From positions 1 to 8,005 of the forward strand of contig JAMDCL010000079.1 in assembly GCA_023489065.1 (NCBI GenBank): a stretch of DNA of 8,005 bases. The letters run 5' to 3'. The notes below the pieces were generated by a model. The model worked only from the letters and a program-made list of their open reading frames with translations. It was not told the DNA's origin and did not search any database. Source of the DNA: Deltaproteobacteria bacterium (lineage in GTDB: Bacteria > JAMCPX01). The position numbers were made by a program, and so were the translations under genes. Positions 1 through 6,133 of this stretch are shown one piece after another (position 1 is the stretch's first letter; every line of letters begins with the position of its first letter).

Positions 1-942
1 AGTGGATGTCTTAAAAACAAACAGCACGGGTTTTTCCGAATCGGATCTTTTTACCTCCGCTGCAGGACCACCATCGTCGGATTGCAAAATAACCTTGTCA
101 TGTATTAAATGCGGAGATGGCAGCCAGAGAGAACAATATTCCATAAGCTTATCGATACCGATATTCAGATGCGCTGAACCGGGAATACCCGGGAAGAGAG
201 CCCTTGATAAGACTGCCTTTCTGATAGAATCGGATAAATCGCTCATCTCCAGCTTTACGTTGTTCAAGTATTTCTCGAGGAGGGCATCGTCACTTTCTGC
301 AACGGATTCTGTCATTACCTTTTCCATCGCTTCCGCTTCAGAAGGTGCACTACCCGCACTTTGTTTTGGGTGCCCGGATCCATCCTTTGGATACAGATAC
401 GTATTTTTATCAATAAGACTATACACGCCTTCGAATTTATCTCCACTGCCCAAGGGCAGGGCAACCGGCGTTATCTTTATATTTAAAGCGTCGCTGTATG
501 CTTGAAGAGATTTGTGAAAATCTGCATTTTCCGCGTCCATCTTGTTTATGAAAAACAGAACAGGCAGGTTAAACATCCGGATCTGTTTCAGAAGCATTTC
601 CATGTCCTGTTTTATGTCTATCTGCGCACTCATGACGAATATGACGCCGTCGACCGACTGGAGTACATGGACAGTGTCTCCGCTAAAGCCGTCCTGACTC
701 GGTGTATCTATAATATTAAACCTTATGCCGTTGCTCTCTACAGTAGCAAGTGAGGCCGTTATGGTGGTGAGATGTTCGAATTCCTCCTGTTCAAGTACCA
801 TGTTGGATGTTTTGTCTATGACCTTTCCTATGCTTTGAACGGCTTTTGCGTTGAAGAGTATCGTATCGGCCAGCTGGGTTTTACCGCTTGCTCCAAAACC
901 AATAATTGCTATGTTCCTTGTCCTTTTATCGTTTTCTGTCAT
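1..942 (-). CDS. EF-G-like translational GTPase (fusA2-like), 3' end cut by window
   Basis: The first 314 residues of a translational GTPase of the elongation factor G family are visible; the C-terminal part lies beyond the left edge. The P-loop is GFGASGKT (residues 15-22), a switch I-like stretch HLTTIT follows at 57-62, G4 is NKMD (133-136), and a G5-like GSA is at 255-257, followed by the EF-G-type IDKLMEYCSLWLPSP. Domain II begins near residue 303 (KPVLFVFKTST). The region at about 155-235 corresponds to the G' insert of EF-G. The G3 motif is DTPSQDGF (79-86), not DTPGHVDF, so both the G3 glycine and the catalytic histidine are replaced. This suggests a divergent paralogue rather than the housekeeping EF-G. 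The ATG at 942 has AAGGGGG (953-947) four bases upstream. It overlaps the preceding TPR gene by 17 nt and is the last visible member of the minus-strand operon. Family membership is firm; its role is unknown. Confidence 0.87.
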   Translation of the reverse strand, partial: MTENDKRTRNIAIIGFGASGKTQLADTILFNAKAVQSIGKVIDKTSNMVLEQEEFEHLTTITASLATVESNGIRFNIIDTPSQDGFSGDTVHVLQSVDGVIFVMSAQIDIKQDMEMLLKQIRMFNLPVLFFINKMDAENADFHKSLQAYSDALNIKITPVALPLGSGDKFEGVYSLIDKNTYLYPKDGSGHPKQSAGSAPSEAEAMEKVMTESVAESDDALLEKYLNNVKLEMSDLSDSIRKAVLSRALFPGIPGSAHLNIGIDKLMEYCSLWLPSPHLIHDKVILQSDDGGPAAEVKRSDSEKPVLFVFKTST

Positions 943-1414
943 TTCGCCCCCTTAACAATCTACGGATTGATGCCCTGATTATGCCCGCAAACCTGTTCAT
1001 AGGGTTTTCTCTCTTGAAAAATGAGAAAACAGGCTCCTTCCTTACTCCAAGTTTCTGTATTTCTTCGATAAGCTCCTTGTTCGTTCTATCGATTCTTAAA
1101 CCCTTGTAAAAGGCTTTCACTGCCAAATGCCTGTTGCTGATAAGAAGATATAACCTGCCGAGATTTAAATAGAAATCAGGATGGAAAAACTCTTTTTTTA
1201 TTGCCTCATTGCACAGTTCTATAGCCCGGCGATAATCGTGACCTACGATACCCGTTAAATATCCGTAATAGGAGAGATACCTTGGCTCTACCTCGTAGAT
1301 GGAAGACTGCGTATCGTCGATAAGTTGCTTCATTGCCTGAAAGGCTTCGAGACTCTTTCCCTGTTTCAGGAATTCAAGAGATTTGTTAAACAATTCTTCA
1401 TGTTCAGAAGCCAT
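926..1414 (-). CDS. TPR-repeat protein, unknown function
   Basis: A 162-residue soluble protein with helical tetratricopeptide-like repeats. The clearest are at about 45-75 (RAIELCNEAIKKE) and 79-112 (PDFYLNLGRLYLLISNRHLAVKAFYKGLRID), with a weaker helical pair at 5-35. No signal peptide or membrane segment is seen. The tail is strongly basic (residues 147-162, ending RGRNDRKR) and follows a VFSFFKRENPMNRF segment. TPR proteins are usually protein-interaction scaffolds; no partner can be named from sequence. I chose the ATG at 1414 because a GGGGGG run (1424-1419) sits four bases upstream, in the same arrangement as for the next gene. An in-frame GTG at 1441 would add nine residues and overlap coaX by 14 nt. 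The gene lies 13 nt after coaX and overlaps the EF-G-like gene by 17 nt, so it is probably translationally coupled to it. Confidence 0.8.
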   Translation of the reverse strand: MASEHEELFNKSLEFLKQGKSLEAFQAMKQLIDDTQSSIYEVEPRYLSYYGYLTGIVGHDYRRAIELCNEAIKKEFFHPDFYLNLGRLYLLISNRHLAVKAFYKGLRIDRTNKELIEEIQKLGVRKEPVFSFFKRENPMNRFAGIIRASIRRLLRGRNDRKR

Positions 1415-1418
1415 TAAG

Positions 1419-1424
1419 CCCCCC
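1419..1424 (-). promoter_or_regulatory. Shine-Dalgarno-like G-run deciding the TPR gene start
   Basis: On the minus strand GGGGGGCTTAATG places a G-run four bases before the ATG at 1414. This favours that ATG over the in-frame GTG at 1441, which has no comparable site upstream. A similar AAGGGGG precedes the EF-G-like gene (953-947), also at four bases. Confidence 0.55.
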
Positions 1425-1427
1425 AAT

Positions 1428-2204
1428 TCACTTTTTAGCACTATTCTTGCTATATATTATCTTTAGGCCCTTTAATGTCAAGAATTCATCAACCTCGGTG
1501 ATACTGCCGGATGCGCTTCCTATCAATTCTGCAAACCCGCCGGTTGCAATCACTACGGGTTTTTCCTCTTTCATTTCTTTTGAAATAAGCTTGATGATAC
1601 CCTCTACGAGCGATAGATACCCATAAAATATACCGGACTGCATGCTCTGGACGGTATTGGTACCTATGACTGACGGCGGGGCCGTTATCTCCACCCTCGG
1701 CAACTTGGAGGCATGGGTAAATAAAGCCTCAAGGGATATGCCGATGCCGGGCGATATTACGCCTCCGAGATATTCCCCCTTTTTGCTCACGCAATCAAAT
1801 GTTGTCGCTGTTCCAAAATCGACGATGATAAGGCTTTTCTTGTATTTATCATAACCTGCAACGGCGTTCACTATCCTGTCGGCTCCTACTTCTTTGGGAT
1901 TATCATAAAGGATGCTGATACCGGTCTTGATGCCGGGTCCTATGATAAACGGCTTTACGTTGAATAATTCTCCGCACGCCTTTTCAAGTGATGTAATAAC
2001 CGGAGGAACAACACAGGATACCGCTATTCCGTCGACATCGGAAACCGATATCTTCTCAAGCGAAAAAAGCTCTTTCAACAGCAATTTATATTCATCGACG
2101 GTCCTGTCTCTCGCCGTTACAACTCTCCAATGAGTAATTAATTCGTCTTTTTCGAATACTCCCAAAACGATATTCGTATTGCCGACATCCACTGCTAAGA
2201 GCAT
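1428..2204 (-). CDS. coaX: Type III pantothenate kinase
   Basis: CoaX phosphorylates pantothenate to 4'-phosphopantothenate with ATP, the first step of coenzyme A synthesis in the cytosol. It belongs to the ASKHA fold and is unrelated to CoaA. At 258 residues it has the usual family length. The N-terminal phosphate-binding motif DVGNTN is at 6-11. GADR is at 107-110, with D109 matching the catalytic base of the family, and the second ASKHA phosphate motif is DFGTATTFD at 129-137. GGVISPGIG and VIATGG further on are also typical. The type III enzyme is known to need a monovalent cation and to be insensitive to CoA feedback; this is family knowledge. The ATG at 2204 follows the birA stop by one base, and an AAAGGG ribosome site lies inside the birA end. 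The birA-coaX pairing is common in bacteria. A fused or adjacent EF-G-like partner is not expected. Confidence 0.97.
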   Translation of the reverse strand: MLLAVDVGNTNIVLGVFEKDELITHWRVVTARDRTVDEYKLLLKELFSLEKISVSDVDGIAVSCVVPPVITSLEKACGELFNVKPFIIGPGIKTGISILYDNPKEVGADRIVNAVAGYDKYKKSLIIVDFGTATTFDCVSKKGEYLGGVISPGIGISLEALFTHASKLPRVEITAPPSVIGTNTVQSMQSGIFYGYLSLVEGIIKLISKEMKEEKPVVIATGGFAELIGSASGSITEVDEFLTLKGLKIIYSKNSAKK

Positions 2205-2205
2205 A

Positions 2206-3006
2206 CTATTCCCTTTCGGGGATTATATGGACATCCCCGGATTTGATATGTATAGTTTCATTATGAGTACTTTTTAGCACCAATCCTCCGTACGCATCAA
2301 TATCTTTCACAAAACCGGTTATTATTTCTGCGCCGTTGTCTATTTGAACATGTCTTCCAATCATCTTAAACATCTGCATATACTTTTCCCTTATACCGTT
2401 AAACCCGCCCCGGTCACAGTAAACAGTATACCATTCATGAAATACCCTGTAAAGGAAGGCCAGTATCCCGGCTCTATCAAATGTTGTATCCGTCAAAACC
2501 TTCATTGAAGTTGCAGAGATAGACAATTCTTCCAGATAGTGTTCTATATCCGAATTTATATTTATGCCTATTCCGACAACAATAGATGGTTTGTTCCGCG
2601 AATCATGGCCGAGTTCGAGCAAAATACCGCTTATTTTTTTTCCGCCCACCAGGACATCATTGGGCCATTTCAATTCAGCATCACAACCGGTAAAACGCTC
2701 TACGACGATTGCGACAACCATACCGGCAAGAAGGCTGATTGCCGGAAAATGCTCATACGACAGTGCGGGTTTCAGGAGAAATGACGTGTAAATGTTGACA
2801 CCCGGGGGAGAATGCCATAACCTGCCCTGCCTGCCTCTGCCATTATTCTGAGAGTCTGCAACGACGACGGTCCATTCTTCGCAGCCATTGTGTGCAAGTT
2901 TTTCTGTTGCGGTGTTTGTGGACTCCACAGAAGGATAGTAAACTATATTTTTTATAAATTGAAGAGAGCCGAGTTTATGTTCTATATCATAACGATAGGT
3001 AGACAT
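2206..3006 (-). CDS. birA: Biotin--[acetyl-CoA-carboxylase] ligase, monofunctional (no HTH)
   Basis: This enzyme activates biotin to biotinyl-5'-AMP and transfers it to a lysine of the biotin carboxyl carrier domain, e.g. of acetyl-CoA carboxylase. The substrate motif SVESTNTATE is at 26-35, the biotinyl-AMP loop GRGRQGRLW at 56-64, and KWPNDVLVGGKKISGILLE at 113-131 holds the catalytic-lysine region. GIGININ follows, and the C-terminal small beta domain is at about 215-265 (GRHVQIDNGAEIITGFVKDID). At 266 residues it lacks the N-terminal winged helix of E. coli-type BirA, so it should not itself repress a biotin operon. The ATG at 3006 overlaps the previous stop as TAATG, and no Shine-Dalgarno sequence is visible upstream. 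Expression therefore probably relies on translational coupling. The next gene, coaX, starts one base after the stop. Confidence 0.97.
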   Translation of the reverse strand: MSTYRYDIEHKLGSLQFIKNIVYYPSVESTNTATEKLAHNGCEEWTVVVADSQNNGRGRQGRLWHSPPGVNIYTSFLLKPALSYEHFPAISLLAGMVVAIVVERFTGCDAELKWPNDVLVGGKKISGILLELGHDSRNKPSIVVGIGININSDIEHYLEELSISATSMKVLTDTTFDRAGILAFLYRVFHEWYTVYCDRGGFNGIREKYMQMFKMIGRHVQIDNGAEIITGFVKDIDAYGGLVLKSTHNETIHIKSGDVHIIPERE

Positions 3007-3596
3007 TACACATAATGTTTAAAAGCAAACAGCAGGGAATGGAACCAGAAATCGATATGAGTGCCCATGTTATCCAGTTTTATAAAATCCGAAAACAAGA
3101 ATAACGATGTAAACACAAAAAATATCATAAAAGTATAATAGAGATAGGGAGCATACATATCCATAATGAAATAGGGATCTATATTTTTGAGGAATGTCTC
3201 TAAATTCTGCATGACACCCGTCTCCTCTTTCGGACGGACATCGTTTACCCGAACACCGTCATAAAACTCGTCGGATGCATCCGTAACGATGTCCGAACCG
3301 TTTTCTATCTGGCTGATCATTTCTTGCTGAATGCTTATGTCCGATCCGGCACCTTTATTCTCCTGTACCCGGCTTTTTACGTTTTCCGTATCAATCCGGA
3401 AAGCATCATAGGAAATGTTCTTATTTTTAAAGGTCTGACCGTCATGCTCTCTTCTTTTATTGGCAGCGTGATATGCATCATCCCTTACTGTTATTGGAGT
3501 CTTACACACCGGACACCGTACCAGAGAAATATTTTTCCTGGAGGCATCCCCATTGAATAAAAACTCACTGTTACACTTTTCGCATATTATCTTCAT
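3006..3596 (-). CDS. MJ0042-like zinc-ribbon protein with one membrane segment
   Basis: A 196-residue protein of unknown function. The N-terminus is a zinc ribbon with CEKC at 5-8 and CPVC at 28-31, resembling the MJ0042 finger found at the N-terminus of many deltaproteobacterial regulatory and membrane proteins. A polar, low-complexity linker (about 40-140) follows. A hydrophobic segment at about 151-168 (YLYYTFMIFFVFTSLFLF) is a probable single membrane span, and a short aromatic tail ends the protein. The zinc ribbon would be cytosolic if the protein is inserted N-in. The ATG at 3596 overlaps the TGA of the regulator gene by four bases (ATGA) and is preceded by AAGGAAGAAGA inside that gene. 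The tight coupling suggests that it acts with the DUF4388 regulator, but this is inference. Confidence 0.8.
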   Translation of the reverse strand: MKIICEKCNSEFLFNGDASRKNISLVRCPVCKTPITVRDDAYHAANKRREHDGQTFKNKNISYDAFRIDTENVKSRVQENKGAGSDISIQQEMISQIENGSDIVTDASDEFYDGVRVNDVRPKEETGVMQNLETFLKNIDPYFIMDMYAPYLYYTFMIFFVFTSLFLFSDFIKLDNMGTHIDFWFHSLLFAFKHYV

Positions 3597-5272
3597 TCTT
3601 CTTCCTTTATAACATTATTCTTTAACAGGGTACTTATGATATCCAGTCCGGTCTGCGGATCCGGATTCAACAAAAAAGACGATGTTAACAGGTCGTTCTT
3701 TCCATTGAATATTCTCATGAGTTCTTCTTTTTCTGCGTTCGTGCTCGGTTCATGAGATGGATTAACAACCAATTTTTTTTTGAAACTTCCAAATAAATGC
3801 TCAATCCTTTTAACCTCATCCAGCATCCGTAATCCCTCCATGAGTAATGTTTGCGTATCCGCGGATATCCTCGGCTCACCGACTATGACTTTAAACCGTA
3901 TGTCGAATTCTCCCTCGTCAAGAAAAAGCATCCGGTGTACGGCATTTTCCCTTGTCAGATCTCCATAATATGCATCAATGATGCTGCCCTTATCAAAAAG
4001 AAACCACCCGATCTCGTCGGAGTAATTTATCTGCAATGTGCCGGACTTTCTGTTCAATTCCAGCATCTGTATAAGTTCTACTATCGATATGTCGTGCAAA
4101 TTCCCCATGAAACGGGTTTTCCTGTTTGCATCCGTATTCAGATTGGGTATACTTATTGCAATATTTTTTTCGTTTCCGTTTGATACACTCAGCCTTATGA
4201 GCTTTAAAAGAAAAAGCGTATAAATAAAACTGTACGCGTCTTCATGGGATAACCCGCTCTTTGCAATCAGTTCGTAGATTGTTCTCTTGCCGTTGATGAG
4301 ACTCATCAATCTGTTGAAAGAATGGGGAAACTTGAAATCCTCGATATTAAAGATATTGTCTGGACTAAAACTTATCAACTCGCCCTTTTCCTGCACTTTA
4401 TTTTTAATGTAATCTGCATTCGTCTTCCTGCTTATACCTTCAAATAAAATGGTAGGGAATGATTCCTGTATCGATGCTAATTCCCGTATGCCGCTTATCT
4501 TCTCCTCTTTTGTATACTGGACCTTATCCCATGAAAACATATCCAGTATTATTTCCTTCATATTGTCCGAAACGGCATGCTCCAGACTGTCTTCTCCTAT
4601 AGCTCCAAGCATGATAAGCGCATCTCCAAGCCGTTTGCCCCTTTTATTCATGACGTCGTACGCTGATTTTAAAACACCTTCCGAAACGAGGCCCTTATCG
4701 AGCAGCCATTTATCGAGCCGCTCTTTCTCATTATTGCTCATTGCAAACACCGGATTACCGCCGTCCCAGTAGATCTCTTTTATGACATCCTGGTCTCCGT
4801 AACAGGTCAGTTTGCCCGTCCACATAAGATGTGCCAGTTCAGAGAACATCTCCTCGACACATCCTGATGTATTCATTTCGGTTTTCTCGCTCGGAAGGTC
4901 ATAAGCTTCTGCATCCTTCAGGGACGATAACAATTCTTCCCCGTTGACAGGCTTCCTTAACAAAACATGGATACCCCATCTTTTATGTACCTCAGCTGCT
5001 TTGTTCACCGGTATGTTGTTCATAAATACGATAAACTTTGCATACCCTCCATGCGGAGTCCCTTTGAGCCGCTTCACGAGCTGATATCCGTTTAATCCCG
5101 GCAACAGGCTGTCAAGGACGACGATCTTATAAGCATACTTCCCTATGGCGTCGATAGCTTCTATGGGAGAAGACACGCTGTCAAACATATAATTGTTATC
5201 CTGCAGTAACTGTTCCACGCTGCTTTTAACATCGGGTAACCATGTAACGATTAATAATTGATGGGGTCTCAT
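3593..5272 (-). CDS. Atypical response-regulator receiver with two DUF4388/PATAN-type modules
   Basis: A 559-residue regulator without an obvious DNA-binding or enzymatic output domain. Residues 4-125 form a CheY-like receiver: the phospho-acceptor is D54 (VVLDSLLPGLNG) and the conserved lysine is K107 (LLRKPV). The usual acidic pair after the first strand is missing (LLIVTWLPD instead of VDD), and the Thr/Ser of strand 4 is replaced (IVFMNN). Residues 142-255 resemble DUF4388, including the helical stretch LLDKGLVSEGVL and RLGDALIMLGAI. Residues about 320-370 look like a winged-helix-type DG-rich segment (INGKRTIYELI). Residues about 390-475 form a second DUF4388/PATAN-like module (FMGNLHDISIVELIQML, SGTLQI). 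Such proteins are common in Deltaproteobacteria and probably act through protein contacts. It is the first gene of the minus-strand operon, 30 bp from a strong promoter. The ATG at 5272 has only a weak ribosome site. Confidence 0.85.
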   Translation of the reverse strand: MRPHQLLIVTWLPDVKSSVEQLLQDNNYMFDSVSSPIEAIDAIGKYAYKIVVLDSLLPGLNGYQLVKRLKGTPHGGYAKFIVFMNNIPVNKAAEVHKRWGIHVLLRKPVNGEELLSSLKDAEAYDLPSEKTEMNTSGCVEEMFSELAHLMWTGKLTCYGDQDVIKEIYWDGGNPVFAMSNNEKERLDKWLLDKGLVSEGVLKSAYDVMNKRGKRLGDALIMLGAIGEDSLEHAVSDNMKEIILDMFSWDKVQYTKEEKISGIRELASIQESFPTILFEGISRKTNADYIKNKVQEKGELISFSPDNIFNIEDFKFPHSFNRLMSLINGKRTIYELIAKSGLSHEDAYSFIYTLFLLKLIRLSVSNGNEKNIAISIPNLNTDANRKTRFMGNLHDISIVELIQMLELNRKSGTLQINYSDEIGWFLFDKGSIIDAYYGDLTRENAVHRMLFLDEGEFDIRFKVIVGEPRISADTQTLLMEGLRMLDEVKRIEHLFGSFKKKLVVNPSHEPSTNAEKEELMRIFNGKNDLLTSSFLLNPDPQTGLDIISTLLKNNVIKEEE

Positions 5273-5301
5273 ATTCTGTCTATTTTTTTTATAATTTTAA
5301 T

Positions 5302-5330
5302 ATAGTATTAGATTTTTTTGGTTTGGTCAA
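5302..5330 (-). promoter_or_regulatory. Sigma-70-type promoter of the birA-coaX operon
   Basis: On the minus strand TTGACC (5330-5325) and TACTAT (5307-5302) are separated by exactly 17 bases, with an A/T-rich spacer and downstream region. Transcription would start about 20-25 bases before the ATG at 5272. This is the only good promoter seen for the six-gene minus-strand block. Confidence 0.7.
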
Positions 5331-5364
5331 GAGCAGAAGATATCGTTCGTTATTCTTTGCTCTT
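5329..5364. repeat. Imperfect inverted repeat between the divergent -35 boxes
   Basis: AAGAGCAGAAGA (5329-5340) and TTCTTTGCTCTT (5353-5364) match in 9 of 12 pairs, with a perfect 7-bp outer part (AAGAGCA / TGCTCTT) and a 12-base centre. The arms touch or overlap the two divergent -35 boxes, which makes it a candidate operator. A second, perfect 8-bp pair, ATAGTATT (5302-5309) and AATACTAT (5372-5379), surrounds it. Short A/T-rich repeats can arise by chance. Confidence 0.35.
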
Positions 5365-5366
5365 AC

Positions 5367-5396
5367 TTGACAATACTATTTCTCTGTGTTTACCAG
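5367..5396 (+). promoter_or_regulatory. Probable promoter of rpmH-rnpA-yidD-yidC
   Basis: A consensus -35 box TTGACA lies at 5367-5372. The -10 box is poor: TACCAG at 5391-5396 after an 18-base spacer is the best candidate. Transcription would start near 5403, leaving a leader of about 25 bases. The -35 is convincing and the -10 is uncertain. Confidence 0.5.
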
Positions 5397-5415
5397 ATAG
5401 GTACTGATTACCACT

Positions 5416-5421
5416 GGAGAG
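5416..5421 (+). promoter_or_regulatory. Ribosome binding site of rpmH
   Basis: GGAGAG lies four bases before the rpmH ATG at 5426. It is the strongest Shine-Dalgarno sequence in the plus-strand cluster, as expected for a highly expressed ribosomal protein. Confidence 0.75.
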
Positions 5422-5425
5422 AAAA

Positions 5426-5581
5426 ATGAAAAGAACATACCAACCTCATAATTCGAAAAGAGTAAGGACCCATGGGTTTATGGCAAGAATGGAAAGCCGG
5501 TCCGGCAGAGCAGTATTAAGCAGAAGAAGGGCCAAAGGCAGACGGAGATTGACCGTAGATATCGGCGGAAAACCATTTTAA
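5426..5581 (+). CDS. rpmH: 50S ribosomal protein L34
   Basis: A 51-residue basic protein of the large ribosomal subunit. It carries the hallmark start [12 protein letters not shown], then HGFMARM at 16-22, [19 protein letters not shown] at about 26-44, and the tail DIGGKPF. L34 is usually 44-47 residues, so the tail is slightly long. The sequence matches the family throughout and the ATG has a good ribosome site. It is the first gene of the plus-strand cluster. Its stop (5579-5581) overlaps the apparent rnpA start. The frame used by rnpA is open through almost all of rpmH (from 5452), recalling the rpmH-within-rnpA overlap known in Thermus, but here that frame has no ordinary start codon. Confidence 0.97.
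   Translation: MKRTYQPHNSKRVRTHGFMARMESRSGRAVLSRRRAKGRRRLTVDIGGKPF
5564..5577 (+). promoter_or_regulatory. Putative ribosome site and ATT start of rnpA inside the rpmH end
   Basis: GGCGGA (5564-5569) is followed after five bases by ATT (5575-5577), in frame with rnpA and overlapping the rpmH TAA by sharing part of ATTTTAA. The spacing is good for initiation. No ATG or GTG occurs in any frame between 5520 and 5700. Confidence 0.45.
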
Positions 5582-5913
5582 AGGCTCAGGGCTTAACCAG
5601 AAAAGAAAAGATTTTATCGTCCGGGGATTTTGAAGCAATAAAACGGAAAAACTATAAATCAGAGACAGCTCATTTCTTCGTACTGAAGAGCTCCAATAGA
5701 TTGAACATACCAAGATTAGGAATTATAGTTAGCAAAAAAGCAGGTAATGCCGTAAAAAGGAATAGAATAAAAAGACTGGTACGGGTCTTTTTCAGACTAA
5801 ACAAAAATAATTTACAAAGGGCTGATCATATTTTTATAGCCAAGAAGGGTATCGATACTCTTACCTATAAACAAGTAGAAAAAGAATTGAGCAATAAACT
5901 ATGCATAAATTAA
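5575..5913 (+). CDS. rnpA: Ribonuclease P protein component, apparent ATT start
   Basis: RnpA binds the catalytic RNase P RNA and helps it cleave the 5' leader of precursor tRNAs. Counting from ATT at 5575 the protein has 112 residues, a normal length. The N-terminal [17 protein letters not shown] (6-22) matches the family start with its conserved Phe. [24 protein letters not shown] (47-70) holds the RNR signature at 62-64 and its basic helix, and DHIFIAKKG follows. The first ATG/GTG/TTG in frame is TTG at 5701, which would remove 42 residues including the substrate-leader-binding strand, so I reject it. ATT with a GGCGGA site five bases upstream, coupled to the rpmH stop, is the best start I can see. 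A point error in the sequence or a rare frameshift from rpmH are alternatives. The end overlaps yidD by 13 nt. Confidence 0.88.
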   Translation: MLKAQGLTRKEKILSSGDFEAIKRKNYKSETAHFFVLKSSNRLNIPRLGIIVSKKAGNAVKRNRIKRLVRVFFRLNKNNLQRADHIFIAKKGIDTLTYKQVEKELSNKLCIN

Positions 5914-6131
5914 GATTGTTTTTTGATTGGATAACCATATATCTTATAAAGACATACAGACTCTTTATATCACCGTTCTTCGGAGCAAGCTGCAGGTTTA
6001 CCCCGACGTGTTCCGAATACTCCATTACCGCAATACAAAGATACGGGATTTTTAAAGGCGGTTTATTATCGGCGAAAAGGATCCTGAGCTGCCACCCCTT
6101 CCATGCCGGCGGGAATGATCCGGTACCCTGA
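5901..6131 (+). CDS. yidD: Membrane protein insertion efficiency factor YidD
   Basis: A 76-residue protein of the YidD family (formerly the hemolysin-like DUF37 family), a membrane-associated factor that assists YidC-dependent insertion. The N-terminal amphipathic/hydrophobic helix is at about 6-27 ([19 protein letters not shown]). The signature [11 protein letters not shown] is at 31-41, the basic [17 protein letters not shown] follows, and [13 protein letters not shown] ends the protein (64-76). All three conserved cysteines of the family (31, 37, 64) are present. The ATG at 5901 lies within the rnpA 3' end, a 13-nt overlap, and yidC starts two bases after the stop. This is the standard rnpA-yidD-yidC order. 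Only a weak ribosome site is visible, so coupling is likely. Confidence 0.96.
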   Translation: MHKLRLFFDWITIYLIKTYRLFISPFFGASCRFTPTCSEYSITAIQRYGIFKGGLLSAKRILSCHPFHAGGNDPVP

Positions 6132-6133
6132 AC

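Noticed and set aside
2..978. Plus-strand reading frames at 2-505, 502-753, 772-978 as genes
   Set aside because: They lie antisense to the EF-G-like GTPase, whose minus-strand translation shows clear family motifs throughout.
1415..1441. GTG at 1441 as the start of the TPR gene
   Set aside because: It overlaps coaX by 14 nt and has no ribosome site, whereas the ATG at 1414 has a G-run four bases upstream.
5273..5425. Replication origin near rpmH
   Set aside because: No DnaA box (TTATNCACA-type) cluster or dnaA is present; the region is explained by two promoters.
5564..5581. Programmed -1 frameshift making an L34-RnpA fusion
   Set aside because: The rpmH end (GGA AAA CCA TTT TAA) has no X XXY YYZ heptamer in the right phase, and an L34 with a 112-residue extension is implausible on the ribosome; ATT initiation is simpler.
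5701..5913. TTG at 5701 as the start of a 70-residue RnpA
   Set aside because: It would remove the conserved N-terminal strand and Phe region that is clearly encoded in frame upstream, and no ribosome site precedes it.
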